DNA of 64,000 nucleotides from Phascolomyces articulosus (Eukaryota > Mucoromycota > Mucoromycetes > Mucorales > Lichtheimiaceae). A model generated the notes under the pieces. That model made no database searches. It was not told the origin of the DNA and saw nothing but the letters and a program-made list of their open reading frames with translations. Positions within the stretch are counted from its first letter, which is position 1, and every line of letters starts with the position of its first letter. The stretch spans positions 806,001-870,000 of the forward strand of contig JAIXMP010000020.1 of NCBI GenBank assembly GCA_025677815.1, given 5' to 3'. This document shows, one piece after another, positions 13,374-25,554 of this stretch. Both the position numbers and the translations under genes were made by a program.

Positions 13374-15829
13374 ATGGCTTCTATTACAAATTTTAATTTA
13401 TCAGAGGTCAGTAAACGGCACTTGAGCATTGCTGGATCAACTGTTGTACTATTTTCTCTATATAGTCTTTATCAACGATGGGTAAACAATGTATGTATTA
13501 TATGGTACCAATGAAGGGGAAAAGTTTGTTGCTAATGCTTTATCGCCCTACTTATAATAGGGATCACAAGAAATTGATTGTCCCATTGTCCCATATACCA
13601 ATCCAATGGTTGGATCAACCTATGAATATAACCAGGATCCACAAGGGTTTGTTGAGAAATACAGGGCTGAACTAGGTCCTGTATTTCGGGTACGAATTTT
13701 TGGAAGAGTACGTCTTATAAATTGCTTTTTCTTTGCATAACTTTGCATATCACGATATTATTGTGCATATAAGCTAAAGCAACTATTTTTATTTCCATGG
13801 GTTACGTAGCTTCAAACTGTAGTTTCAGACAGCTATATCCGTGAAATATTTTTCAATGAGAATTTTAGTTTTTCAAAAGGCCTTTCTAGGGTAGGAAGTA
13901 ATATGAAGAACAAAGTTTTGTATATTAGCAAAGATTTCCTCTAGAAAAACTAAGCTTATATTCATATCCAAACATATAAATAGCGTATTGATATTCGATT
14001 GCTAACCGGAATGATAAAAGGTGATACGGAGGATGGGGCCCTCCGAACTATCATCGTCAAGTTTTTGACAATGCGAATGAAAAAATATACACCGCGAGCA
14101 GTTCATTATGTAAGATATATTCTTTTTCGTTTGAAATGATCAGTGGCAAATTATATTTATTTTTAAAAATAAAGATGTTGGTTCAGTAACCCCTTTTTTT
14201 GCTGTTGCTTTTCCTGAATATTTAATATTAATATTTCGTTGAACGTTGGATTAAATGAACTTTTTCAAGATTTGACGGGTATTAATCATATATAAGCAAT
14301 ATTATTATTTCTACTGGGTTGTATGATTTTTCGTAACTCTCTTCTCGTTCATACTATTGATAATGTCTACTTGTTATAATTATATATATATAATAGAGCC
14401 ACAGGAGTTACCAAATCTATTTCCAATGATTCAGCATATGGTAGCGAATGCAAGTGCTTCGGTATTTGTCGGTTTAAAGCTTGTAGAAGATTATGAAGTA
14501 ACTGATGTATTTAAAAATATTGTATTTGATATCGCTAAAACTGCTCGAGTACAAAATATATGGCTGGACTATTTTTCAACCATAAATACCCTTCGAATGT
14601 GGTACGTAAAAGTGCAATGAAATATAATATATAGATAATATTACATAACAATAAAAAATGTTGAGATAAAAGTGTTTCTAATTCGTATTTCATAATTACA
14701 CATAAAAGGTATGCAGGTAAATTTCATCCGCCCATGCAAGAACGCAAGAACAAGTTGAGAAAAGCTCTCATACCAGTAATTAATGAACGCTTAAAAGGAA
14801 TCAATGGAGACGATTTATCCTGGGAAAGACCGGTAAGAACGCTACTACTCCATTTGATTTCCCTGTCTTTATTTATATGTAATATGTCATGCTAGTATAG
14901 AGAGTTTTCTTAACTATTTTTTTTTACCAATTCATGAAACTTATAACAGGATGACATCTTGCAAGATATACTGGAAAACTATCCTCCACCAGCTTCTTAT
15001 AAAGCCGATATTCATACGTACTATACGCATTGGTTGATTGCACTCATCTTTGCAGCTGTTCACACTACTACAGAGCATACAGTACTTGTTCTTTATCGCT
15101 TACTACAATATCCTGAACTTATCGATAAACTTTTAGAAGAACAAAAACAAGTCTTTAACACTGGTATCCATGATGAGAAGGGTATAACTAGTGATTCTCT
15201 TAAAAAACTTGTAAAACTGGATAGCGTTTGTCGCGAAACATTCCGCCTTAGAAATGATTTTCTCTCATTACCCCATACTAATGTGAGCAACGAAAATATC
15301 GTGTTAAGCAATGGTGTCGTCATTCCTCCAGGTAATATTACTATATTCTGATATTATTATATATTTTACAGAATGAAAGATGCAGCATTATATTGATATC
15401 GGGGCTATTATATTATTAGGACATGATGTTTTGTTAAACGTTTGGGTAAATCATCATGATAGTGATTTTCAAAAGGATAGCAATGGAAATCATTATAAAT
15501 TTGATCCATTCCGCCACCTTAGTGCTTCTCGTCCAGCATCTAAAATTGGTAATGATTATTTAGTCTTTGGAGAAGGAAAGCATGCTTGTCCGTAAGTAAT
15601 AAAAATAAATATAGATTAACATATTCACTTGCTGTGTTACTTACTACTACATTGATTTTTTAAACTTCTTAACAGAGGTAGATGGTTTGCAATACAAGAA
15701 GTTAAAACTATTGTAACTTTGCTCATCAGAAGTTACAAATTAGAAGCAAAAGATCCCATTAATTTTCCACTCATCAACGCTCGCATGCCAACGAATGCCA
15801 GAGTCACAATCCAACGAAGGGCTTTGTAA
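13374..15829 (+). CDS. Cytochrome P450, first of a tandem pair; possibly splice-defective
   Basis: A membrane-anchored haem monooxygenase. Exons by comparison with the neighbouring copy are 13374-13490, 13561-13707, 13810-13890, 13984-14109, 14239-14278, 14397-14601, 14709-14832, 14950-15331, 15420-15591 and 15676-15829, giving 515 aa in frame. An N-terminal hydrophobic stretch (STVVLFSLYSLYQRW) is the likely anchor. The I-helix reads FAAVHTTTEHT (HTTTE at 318-322), the K-helix EXXR is ETFR (376-379), and the haem loop is FGEGKHACPGRWFA with ligand Cys464. An I-helix HTT signature is known from fungal ent-kaurene-oxidase-like P450s, but the substrate here is unknown. Exon 5 would have to start after CG (14237-14238) instead of AG. 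Every nearby AG gives an early stop, so this copy may be a young pseudogene or use non-canonical splicing. Confidence 0.85.
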
Positions 15830-16501
15830 CCAAATCAGTGTTGACCTGGATAAATATAATTATTACGCTGTTAATCTCCAATGTCATTAAAATAACACTC
15901 ATCTTGTATACTATTATACTATCTTGTTATATAAAACATATATTAGTATTAACAAACTTTAATAACATTTGAATGCCAAGAATCAGATCGATCAACTACT
16001 GAATTGTGTATAAAAACAACCCAAAAAAAGTACATTTTAGCACTTCTTTTTTTGGTTTACGTACCCGGGTATATCTATAAATGAACATAAACATATATAA
16101 AACAATCAATACCAACCGAAGCCACAATGTATATGCATGAATCACACTATAAATATTGATCTAAAAGAAGTATGGTACTTACAATGGGTGAAGGAGCAAC
16201 TATAAAACTTGTTTTAAGTTAATCTATTATTATATGCGGCACCACTACTGCTTGTTTACGAAGCCATTCCAAACAGCTGGGTTTGTTGTCGATGATTATG
16301 ATGATAAATTGATAAATGAAATCATAGCTTTTGCTATTGTAACAATATTCTTTATTGTGATTCTTTTCTCCTTGGAACATGATTTATACGGTTTTTTTAG
16401 GTTTCCTCCGATGAAAATCCCCATTTAAATAACAGCTAATGTTTGAACAACATTCCCTTTCTTTCTTCTTCTTCACTTAATAAGAATTTGAACAAGAAAA
16501 T
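15830..16501. other. Spacer between the two P450 genes
   Basis: 672 bases with no supported gene. A 64-codon frame at 16234-16428 has a hydrophobic middle but no homology that I recognise, and I regard it as chance. The region should hold the 3' end of the first P450 gene and the promoter of the second. Confidence 0.4.
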
Positions 16502-18975
16502 ATGGCTCTAATAAAATGGATTGTTGTGCTACTAAATTATCAACGACGACGCCGTTCTGAATGGGTTGTAACAACTGCTGTACTTGTTTCTCTCTACTCA
16601 CTTTATCGACAATGGGCTGAGCGTAGGGTTAGTATAATATCATCTTTTTTGTGTTCTAATAAAAAAGAGCATCCTTTTCAATCTTTAATTCATTTCTGTT
16701 GTTGTATTAATTTCAATAACAATAATAGGAATTAAAAGACAATTGTCCCATTGTACCGTATCATAATCCATTGACGGGATCCACACTTGAATATCGTCAG
16801 AATCCGCAAGCATTTGTTGAGAAATATAGCGCTGCTTTTGGACCCGTGTTTCGAATTCACATCTTTGGAAGAGTAAGTACAAGTTAAAAGATAAACATCA
16901 ACAGCAATACTTGTTTTCTAAATGAAGAATGCACGTGTAAAATAATATGTTATTATTATTTCATGAGTGATTAACAACCTGCACCCTGTTATGCAGCTGC
17001 ATACGGTTGTTTCGGGCAACTATGTCCGCGAAGTATTTTTCAACAAAAATTTCAGTTTTGCCGATGGTTCTAATAAGGTACATAGCGAATGCTCTAGTAA
17101 ACACACCTGCATATATCTATCCTTATAGTAGTAATATAACATTACCATAATACTTATGGATGTAGAAATATGTAATTAACAATGCCACTCTTTTTACATA
17201 AACATTTCTTATACCAATACATATAGCGATTTGATTTGAGATTATTGACAGGGATGCCAAAAAATGATATAGTAGTGGAGGATGTACGAAGTGTTGTTGT
17301 CAAATTTTTGACTGTACAAATGAAAACCTTTACACCACGCGCTGTACATTATGTAAGTATTATCCTTGTTTACGATAACTTTATTTTTACCCTTGAATTA
17401 ACAATAACCTTGATTTACTAACCCAATATACCACTACCTCCACAAAAGCTTAATGTTGGGTTGAAAGAAGCTTTAGGAGAACTGACAGGTATATATGTAC
17501 ATGATGCAATACGAGTATATGGATTTAACATTTTATTCGTGTTTCCTCATCACCATTTAAACTTTTATTGAATAATTTCATACTAATTTATAGAGCCTAA
17601 AGAACTCAGTAATTTATTCTCGACGGTTCAGCATATGGTAGCAAAAGCAAGTGCATCCATATTTGTTGGTTTGAATCTTTGTGAAAATAAACAAGTGATA
17701 GAAGCATTCAAAGAAATTACCACTGATGTAGGTTTAGCATTCCGTATGGATAATATCTGGCTGGAACGTTTTACCATGATAAACCGACTTCGAATGTGGT
17801 AAGCACATATTACATGTATCTGTGCAACTTGGGCTTTGTTATAATCTGATGATATATGTACTATTTCTTTGAAAATAGGTACGTTGGAAAATACTCCTCA
17901 CGGGTGAGAAATCGTAAGATGCAGTTAGTCGAAGCAATGAAACCTGTCATTGAACAGCGTTTGCAAGGACTTACTGGTAAAATCCCAAATTGGTCCAAAC
18001 CCGTATGTTTTACTGGTTCCATTAAACTTCTATGTTATTACCATTATTGTGACTAATTTAAAATGAATTTGTTAATATTATATAACTTATTAGGATGATA
18101 TTTTACAAGAAATCATTGAGAACTACCCTCCACCACCTCATTGCAAAGCTGATATATATACCTATTATACCCATTGGATGATAGCACTAATATTTGCCTC
18201 AGTCCATACAACCACAGAGCATGCAACAATTGTTCTTTATCGGTTATTGGAACAACCCGAAATCATGGCTGAACTTATCGAAGAACAAAAGCTAGTTTAT
18301 GGTGATAATCTCTATTGCAATAATGACGAGGTTTTCACCAGTGACTCGATCAAGCAGTTGGTGAAATTGGATAGCGTCTGTCGAGAAGCTTTACGAGCTA
18401 AAAATGAATTCCTTTCATTGCCTCACACTAATTCGAGTAACCAAAATATTATTCTAAGCAATGGTGTTGTTATTCCGCCAGGTAAAAATATAAAAGCGAA
18501 TTGGTATTCTATGCTCATAAAACAAAATAAAAACTGACGCAGTGGATCCCATCTTTCATTTATCATAGGTCACGACGTCTTGGTGAACTTTTGGATGAAC
18601 CATCGCGATACTGATTTACAGAAGGATACTATTGGAAATTATAACAAATTTGAGCCATTCCGCTATGTTGATATGCACCGACCAGCAACCAAGATTGGGG
18701 ATGATTTTTTGGTATTTGGTGAAGGGAGACATGCTTGTCCGTAAGTGATAAAAATATATGGGTTAACGTTTTCAAATATTCCTCAGTCATTATTACTTAT
18801 TACATCTTTTTTTTATCTTAAAAGAGGTCGGTGGTTTGCAGTACAAGAAATTAAAACCGTTGTATCTTTACTTATCAGAGATTTTACACTCAAGGCAAAT
18901 GGACCTATCAAATTCCCATCAACTACTGCAACTGGTATTCCGAGTGGTAAAGTAGTTATTCAACGAAAATTGTAA
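16502..18975 (+). CDS. Cytochrome P450, second of a tandem pair
   Basis: Ten exons: 16502-16627, 16729-16872, 16997-17077, 17227-17352, 17449-17488, 17594-17798, 17879-18002, 18094-18481, 18569-18740 and 18825-18975. All borders are GT/AG and the product is 518 aa. Intron positions match the upstream copy one for one, and six of the ten exons have exactly the same length, so the pair arose by tandem duplication. An N-terminal membrane anchor (WVVTTAVLVSLYSLYRQW) follows an Arg-rich stretch, an unusual order because the basic residues precede the anchor. The I-helix is FASVHTTTEHA (HTTTE at 320-324), EXXR is EALR (380-383), and the haem loop is FGEGRHACPGRWFA with ligand Cys468. It looks intact. 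The substrate is unknown, with an ent-kaurene-oxidase-like class suggested only by the HTT I-helix. It ends 95 bases from the convergent RTF2 stop. Confidence 0.93.
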
Positions 18976-19070
18976 AATGTTGTTACTATTTTGCTATGTA
19001 CAAAGGAAATAAATGAAAAAAAATTGCTACGTCTGTATAAAAAAAAACTACCATCACTACTACATTACTA

Positions 19071-20277
19071 TTAAGATGCATAGCGATTAAAGGTTCCCAT
19101 TGTCAAATAATTGCCCTTAACTTCCTTCTTGGCATATATACTCTTTACTGCTTGTGACATCTCCTTCCCCTTTTCTTTTTCTGCAAGCTCTTGAGCCACT
19201 TTACCCATCACTGCAGCGGCTGCTGATGATGAGATATTGGATTTCTTAGTAGGTGGAGCCAAATTAGATTTGGATGGTGAAACACTATCTCGCTTTCTCT
19301 TCTTTTCTTTCTCTGAGCCATCTTCTTGTTTAGCAGCCTTTTTAGCTTTCTAATGTATTTAAATGTTAAAGGTTCATGAGTATATTTAATCTTCTCTCTC
19401 ACACACTATCTCTCTCTCTCTCTCTCGTTCAATTGTTCTCAACGATCCAAAATCAACAACCCTCTTTTTTTCTCCTCATACCTTTTCAGCTTTTGCTTTC
19501 ACTTTCTTAGCCTTCATTACAGCTTTCATACCATCCAACTCTTCTTTGTTAGGATTAATAACAATCACATTTTCGGATTCAAACGGTTTTCCACACTAAA
19601 ATAATAATTCATTCTTTTTGTTAGCTTCATATTCCCATTTAAATGCATACTCACACCATAAATACTGTCGCTATAAATACTCACAGATACGCATTCTTTT
19701 GATTTGATTTCTTTCAAGGACAGTTCAGCAAAAACACAACCGCAGGAATCGAGATAGACAAAACGGTGCTTCCCATTCATTTCCTTCATTGAGATGGGGC
19801 AAATAAATTGACTTTTCATTTCTTTGTCAAGGTGACCCATGGTAGTAGAATCTTTAATTGATTTGCTTTCATCGTAGGAAGGATTAGGTGTCAAGGTGAG
19901 CTTTACAGTATCTTTGGGAGAACTAATATGCGAACAGATCTTGTCACCATCTCCATAAGCATTCTTATCAAGAAGATATTCAATAATAGCATCCTGATTA
20001 TACAATTTACCAAGACGACATGCTACAATAGGTGTTTGTAAAGGTTGCTATTTAATTATAAAAAGAAATGAGATTAGTTTTTCGTTTTTTTTTTTCAGGT
20101 TCTTTAATGGAAAAAGTATGTTTCTTATTTTTTTTTTCTTTTTTTTTTATTTACCTTTGATAAGGCACAATAAAACCATGCGGCGATCCGTTCAAGATCA
20201 GGATTAATTTTGACTTCTTTTTGTTTTTCTTTTACTAATTCAATACGTCGTGGAATAGATCCTCCGTCATTACCCAT
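19071..20277 (-). CDS. RTF2: Replication termination factor 2 (RTF2 family)
   Basis: Rtf2 acts at replication fork barriers and stalled forks, and the family carries a C2HC2-type, U-box/RING-like fold. Minus-strand exons are 20277-20155, 20047-19685, 19595-19482 and 19349-19071, in phase, giving 292 aa. The start MGNDGGSIPRRIELVKEK is the canonical family N-terminus. It continues with AAWFYCALSK, then a PIVACRLGKLYNQDAIIEYLL block and, in exon 2, FICPISMKEMNGKHRFVYL followed by SCGCVFAELSLKEIK. The zinc-ligand-like ECVS|CGKPF pair is restored exactly by splicing intron 2. The C-terminus is Lys-rich (probable nuclear signals) and ends with GTFNRYAS. Length is normal for the family. The gene is convergent with the second P450. 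Confidence 0.95.
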
Positions 20278-20840
20278 CTTTTGGTTTGTATTTTAAGTAA
20301 CAGAAAAGAGATCCATGCTGCCACTCAGGCATTTAAATATGCTACAAAAAAAATGGTAAATAAATTTAACCGATCCAATCACGCTCTTTTTAATTTGGCT
20401 TGATTGGATTTGGATTGTCTCTCAGAGTGATGGATAGAAGAGGAAGTGATAAATAAAAACCATCAACCGTAACGATTACACATTATAAATAAGCTGTTGC
20501 AGTGGTTAACTTTATAAAGAATAAGTCGTTATAATAGACTTCACAGAAATATACAAATCGATAACAATAAAATATTTGGTATATCATTATTTTCTTCTAA
20601 TTTGATTTTGCAAATCCAGTGGGTTCTTGCGTCAGGGTTGGCAAATGAACAAATGTTTCGTAGGCATTACTATTATTTGTTTAATTATTAAATTAGTGAT
20701 ATGGCTAGATTACAGAAACGGTGTCAAAAGATAATAAGGAAGCTATACTCTTTTTTCGCATTCAAATAACAGTATCTTTACCGATATCCAATGATACACT
20801 CTTCCTCCTTCTTTCTAACAAGATGATTTATATAATCAAC
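20278..20840. other. Region between RTF2 and the small membrane-protein gene
   Basis: No coding signal. It should hold the RTF2 promoter; a CCAAT motif lies near 20373. It should also hold the 3' UTR of the minus-strand gene that ends at 20841. Confidence 0.4.
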
Positions 20841-21284
20841 TTACCGGAACCATTTGGAAATACCATATTTCATTCCTCGAATAAACGATGATCCAGATGA
20901 TGATGAGGCTGTTGTATGTGCCTTTGTGGCGTCACGTACTCGCCACCAGCGCCATACATGGGACAATAAACTCCACGAAAACCCGTTAATGAATGGCATG
21001 ATAAACTGATTGACAATAACAGTAGAAAAGAATATTTGAGCATTGGAAGCACCTTGCTCACGTAATGCAGCAACTGATTTTCTGAACTGAGGTTCGAAAC
21101 GCATATCTGGCACAGGAGGTCGTTTTATGCCACCAAGATGACGGTTGTCGTGATCAATATCGTCGTCTATAATGTCACCCCCTTCAAAAAATCTTTGGTG
21201 CTCCTGTCGTTGTCTTTCAAGTATTCTAATGAGTTCATCGTCGCTATAATCAGCGTATGGGTTTCCCGCACCACTTGATTCCAT
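20841..21284 (-). CDS. Small putative membrane protein, 147 aa
   Basis: A single-exon minus-strand frame starting MESSGAGNPYADYSDDEL. An acidic N-terminal half (with GGDIIDDDIDHD) precedes a segment PPVPDMRFEPQFRKS. Next comes a hydrophobic stretch (IFFSTVIVNQFIMPFINGFSWSL) that could span a membrane, a Trp/Arg-rich turn (HVWRWWRVRD) and a basic C-terminus ending KWFR. The PDLRFEQSY-like block followed by an amphipathic or hydrophobic region recalls fungal proteins annotated DUF1770, but this is only a resemblance by eye. An upstream in-frame ATG would add 32 residues (MPAGFFILKK...); I prefer the MESS start because the extension is not conserved-looking. The stop overlaps a perfect GTAAGT donor, so a spliced longer C-terminus cannot be excluded. 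Confidence 0.7.
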   Translation of the reverse strand: MESSGAGNPYADYSDDELIRILERQRQEHQRFFEGGDIIDDDIDHDNRHLGGIKRPPVPDMRFEPQFRKSVAALREQGASNAQIFFSTVIVNQFIMPFINGFSWSLLSHVWRWWRVRDATKAHTTASSSSGSSFIRGMKYGISKWFR

Positions 21285-22189
21285 TATAACTTTTTGGTGT
21301 TTATGATTGTGTGGTTGTGTACAAAATAACTCGCCAGAGAACTGTCTTTTCTTCTTTAGAATGAAAAACCCCGCAGGCAACCTCTAAAAATCATCAGTGC
21401 AAATTTGAAGCAGTGTCCATTAGCCATCACCGCAGAAATATATACAGTTATCAAGCCAACAAGATGCTTGATACTATACAATACCAGTATATTATAAATA
21501 AATTACGAACTTTTTATTATTATTTTTAAGTTCATTGACTTTAAATATACTAATAGTAATTAAATTTATGTGAGAGATGCGAAGTATATATTGTAACAAA
21601 ATTGGATAACAATAGGTGTGATGAATAATTTGACAGGTAATCCCTTCTTGTTTGACTATCCCTACATATATCAAGCAATATGTCAAGTATTGGATACTAC
21701 TCTTGAAATAATATAACGTGTATTTTTTATAACTAGAATAAGAAGGTCATTAACTGTAAAGTTACAAATATGATCAATAGGATGTAAGGATAACTTGATG
21801 ATCCAAAACCTCAAAGTACAGAGGCATTATAATTTCTTAATGTAATGCACCATAAATATTACAAAAAATGGCATTTTACTTAAACCTTCTGTTTTTGGGC
21901 TTATAATGGAACAAAAAATCCTTCTTAAAATTAAGCCACTGGATATATACTATTTGTAAATCATCAAAGCAATATGTAAATGAGCATGAACAAAATTCTC
22001 AGTTGTTGATCAAGAGAACAATGAAATACTTTTGTAACTACTTATTATACAATACCAAGAGATGAAGCTTTGATAAAAAGAAACTTCGAGACGAAACCTC
22101 ATTATTCTTCTTCCACAAAGAACCATCTCCATATCTTGGGTCTATCCCTATATTTATGTACAATCTGATATGATTTATTTACTTAAATA
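21285..22189. other. Gene-free stretch
   Basis: AT-rich, with no coding frame that I can support on either strand. The part next to 21285 should carry the promoter of the minus-strand small membrane-protein gene. Confidence 0.4.
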
Positions 22190-22440
22190 ATGTCATCGGA
22201 TCAGACAAAAACAATTCAATATTTCTTCTTGGCTGAAGTTCATAAATTTGCGTTCAGAAATAAGAATGGAACTCCACCAGCTGAATGCAAACCTTTTGGA
22301 TCAATAAAAAAGTGTTTATGGATCTGATATTAGTGAAACTTGGAAAGCAGAAGATTTTTTTATCTACCTACTAACAAAGACCGTGATCTCCCTGATATAG
22401 GATCTACTGTTCAATGGAATTAATTATAAAACCGCAAAGC
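22190..22440 (+). pseudogene. Decayed coding fragment, family unknown
   Basis: A plus-strand frame opens at ATG 22190 (MSSDQTKTIQYFFLAEVHKF), has ordinary protein-like composition for about 45 codons and then hits a stop. Protein-like peptides continue in other frames: SDISETWKAEDFF, then DLPDIGSTVQWN, ending near 22422. This alternation of frames over about 240 bases is what a frameshifted gene remnant looks like. I cannot name a family, and chance cannot be excluded for so short a stretch. Confidence 0.3.
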
Positions 22441-25400
22441 ATCGAATGGACAGTGGTGGGGAGATTGAAATTCTCAAATGTCAATCGATGATATAATACA
22501 GCTTAAACAAGCAAATGGAGTGACCATGAAACATCATCAAATCTGGATAAACCCATAGTTTATATCCACTTTTGGTAAGAAAAAGCCTAGAAGAACGGTT
22601 ACATCATGATGTTATTTTTGCAAGCTACCGCATTAAAATAAGGCTCAAGATACAATTTTTCATTAACCAAGTCGTCCAAATTTGACAAGGAATGCGAATA
22701 CACCATATGATATATTATATTGGTAATAACAGAAATTTCCTCTTACGACAATGTCTTTTTACGAAGTAATCTGCTATAAATCTTCCTCACCTAAAATAAT
22801 TTTTTAGTTGGTATGGGTTTAGATGTTGATATTAACAATTATAATTAGTGTCAAACAGTTTTCGAAAACATCCTGACATACAAGTTTTTGCAAGACGATG
22901 TTAAGAAACATAGAATTTGACAGTATTAAATCAATGAGTATCGGCTATAGATGCCGATCCTTTATAAAGAGGAAAATCGGAGACGTCGAATATTCAGGCA
23001 AAGGTACTGGAGATCACGTTATATGAGATAAGAATTCTTTTTTCTATTATTATCATATTCAAAGAGAAAAAAACAATATGTAGCCTGTCACTTTATATAT
23101 ACGTACTTTTTCTGTCGTGTTATATTTCATCATCATCAAACAGTTTGTATATTATATCTCCCATTTCCTTTCATATATTTTGAAAATTTTATCTCCTGCA
23201 TCGGAACATTTGTTTGTTTGATTTAGTACGTTAACGATAAAAAGATACTTGTTGGTGAATATATTTTATATAAAAAGAGGATTGTAGTGTCACCACGATG
23301 TTTTTTTTATGGATAAAAAACAAGCCGCAGCTCAGCATGAATATTTTAGTGAATAGTACTCCAAGCCAAGATACTATCATTTTTTTATTTATTTGTAACC
23401 AGTTGTTTAATATTCTGTTATATATCTAGTTCTGTTTATAAATATAAATAAAAATTTCATATGGTTTTTTTATTTGATGTAAACTAACCAGTATCATAAC
23501 TCATTTTTATTCTTTTTGGTAATAAATGAACCTTCTCTGCCAAACGATTGGCTGTTTTAACTCAGAATATTTCTAATTTAGGAAGGAGGTGAGTTAAGAA
23601 TACTGAAATCGAGGTAATGGGATTCATTAAGGACATCAAGATTTTCGCTTAAGGACACCAAAGTTTCATCTTCACGCCTTCCTTACAGACACCAAACCCA
23701 ATTTTTTATTTTCTTGTTTTTGTGATAAAGGTTTGTACTAATGCTCTTTTATTATGTTTTTTTTTTCAAGCATGTTTATATCAATTTTACGTTAGTCATG
23801 GTATCTACAAATAGGATATACCCACAGTAGTATTCATAGATTACTTCTATAAATATATTATTGTTGATAAATGTAATTATTACTGTCTTCACGACAACGG
23901 TTTTTTTTTTCATGCATGATAAAAACTACAGAAACATAAGCTTGCATAAAATCAGAGAAATACGTAACTAGAAAGCTCTAGATTTTGTATATTTGGGTTT
24001 CTTTTCGATGACAAGTCATCAGCACATTGGCATAAATGAGTTAGTAATATTTATTTATTTACCTGGAAGAAAAAAGAGTACTATTAGTTCGAATGGTTAT
24101 GAAGAAAATATAAAGCCCAATATTGTACTTTTTTAGTAAGTTGATATAAGAAAATTAGTACGCAGTGAAAAAATATAAAAAAAGAAGTAGTAATAATAGA
24201 TGCAAAACGATATATATATATTTATCAAAAAAGTGCATATCGTCATACTAGTAAGTAATATATAATTATGGAATTATGTTGCTATTTAAAAAGTTATGAT
24301 GCTTTGGTCTGTACGTATAAAAGAATGATGAACAAACATAACACTATGGAAAAGAAACTTGTTAAATCTAGTTCATGTATTTGTAACTTGTTATGGGGGT
24401 ACGTGGTAAAATATCTGTTTGGACCAATTGTATTGAAATTATCAGAATGAACAATATTTAACATGTTTCCTTCCTGGGTGCAAACATTCAATATTTTGGT
24501 TGTCCAGAAAAACTATTTTTTTTAATAAAGTAGCTGATTCTTGTTTTGTTGCTGATATCAATATAAATAAGAAGAATAAAACAGAATGGTCAGATACTAT
24601 ATATAGTACATAATAAAGACATTGACATGAACACCTCCCCCACTGAAGAATTAGTGTATGTATTGAAGATCTAAACTACATATCATTAGTGACTATGAAC
24701 TCGATTAATCCTCTCCAGAACTTAAACCACAAAAATGAAAAGTAGTCAACTATTTTTTTTTTAAATTAGGGATAATAGAGACAGGTAATTTTAGTTTTTT
24801 TTTTCTTTCATCAAAAAATATAATACTCCTGACAACATAGGTTAAATCAGGTTTTTTTCTGGTAAAATAAACAATACGTATACCTAGATTATGATTTTGT
24901 TAAATGAAATACTTTTTTTTATGCAGTCTCTTTCTTGTGATTTTGTATAGACTATGAAAGAAAGAAAAAGAATGATCACTATATTATTCCATTAGCATAG
25001 TAAAATATAATAAAAATAGCAGCTATCATATTATTGTTATGATTGTTCGTATACGCACAATGAATTGTAAATAGCATAAAGAGGTATTCTATTAAAATGA
25101 AATTATTCCTGATGAACTTGCATATTTTCATGTATTCATCGGACTATTCGGGTTAATTATTTCTTATGGTGCTAAAATTAAGTTTAATACAGGAAAACAA
25201 AGAATCATTTCTTTGTTTTGAGGAAGTTGTTATTGGGAAAAATAAAAAGTCGTCAGTTACAGAAAGAATTGATATTATGTTTATAGACAACAAAGAACCA
25301 GCAATAAGATTGGGTCCAAAAGAACAACTATAAAAGGAGTGAATATTTTTTCTTTTTTTTTTCTCCATCAAATCTTTCACACACAAGCACAAGCACTCTC

Positions 25401-25554
25401 ACAAGCACACAAGCACACAAACACACACACAAGCACACACGCATAAAGTGTAATTACTACTATTTCTCTTTTGTGGGTAGCGTTGGAATTCAATGTTAAA
25501 CTTAAATGTATATATATCTAATATGTTATGACGAACTGTTTCTTTATTTTATAG
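22441..25554. other. Gene-poor AT-rich stretch with minor repeats
   Basis: No supported gene. A short imperfect direct repeat with the core TTAAGGACA[TC]CAA occurs near 23627 and 23652. Several poly-T runs are present. A CA-rich minisatellite lies at 25379-25443 and is listed separately. A 60-codon plus frame at 24268-24450 has no recognisable features. Confidence 0.4.
25379..25443. repeat. CACAAGCA/CA-rich minisatellite
   Basis: About 65 bases of irregular tandem units of the type CACAAGCACA, with about seven AAGCAC-like cores spaced 8-12 bases apart. No coding role is visible. Confidence 0.75.

Noticed and set aside
21285..21380. Upstream start MPAGFF for the 147-aa membrane protein
   Set aside because: The extension is Lys-rich without family character; MESSGAGNPYAD starts the acidic, ordered part.
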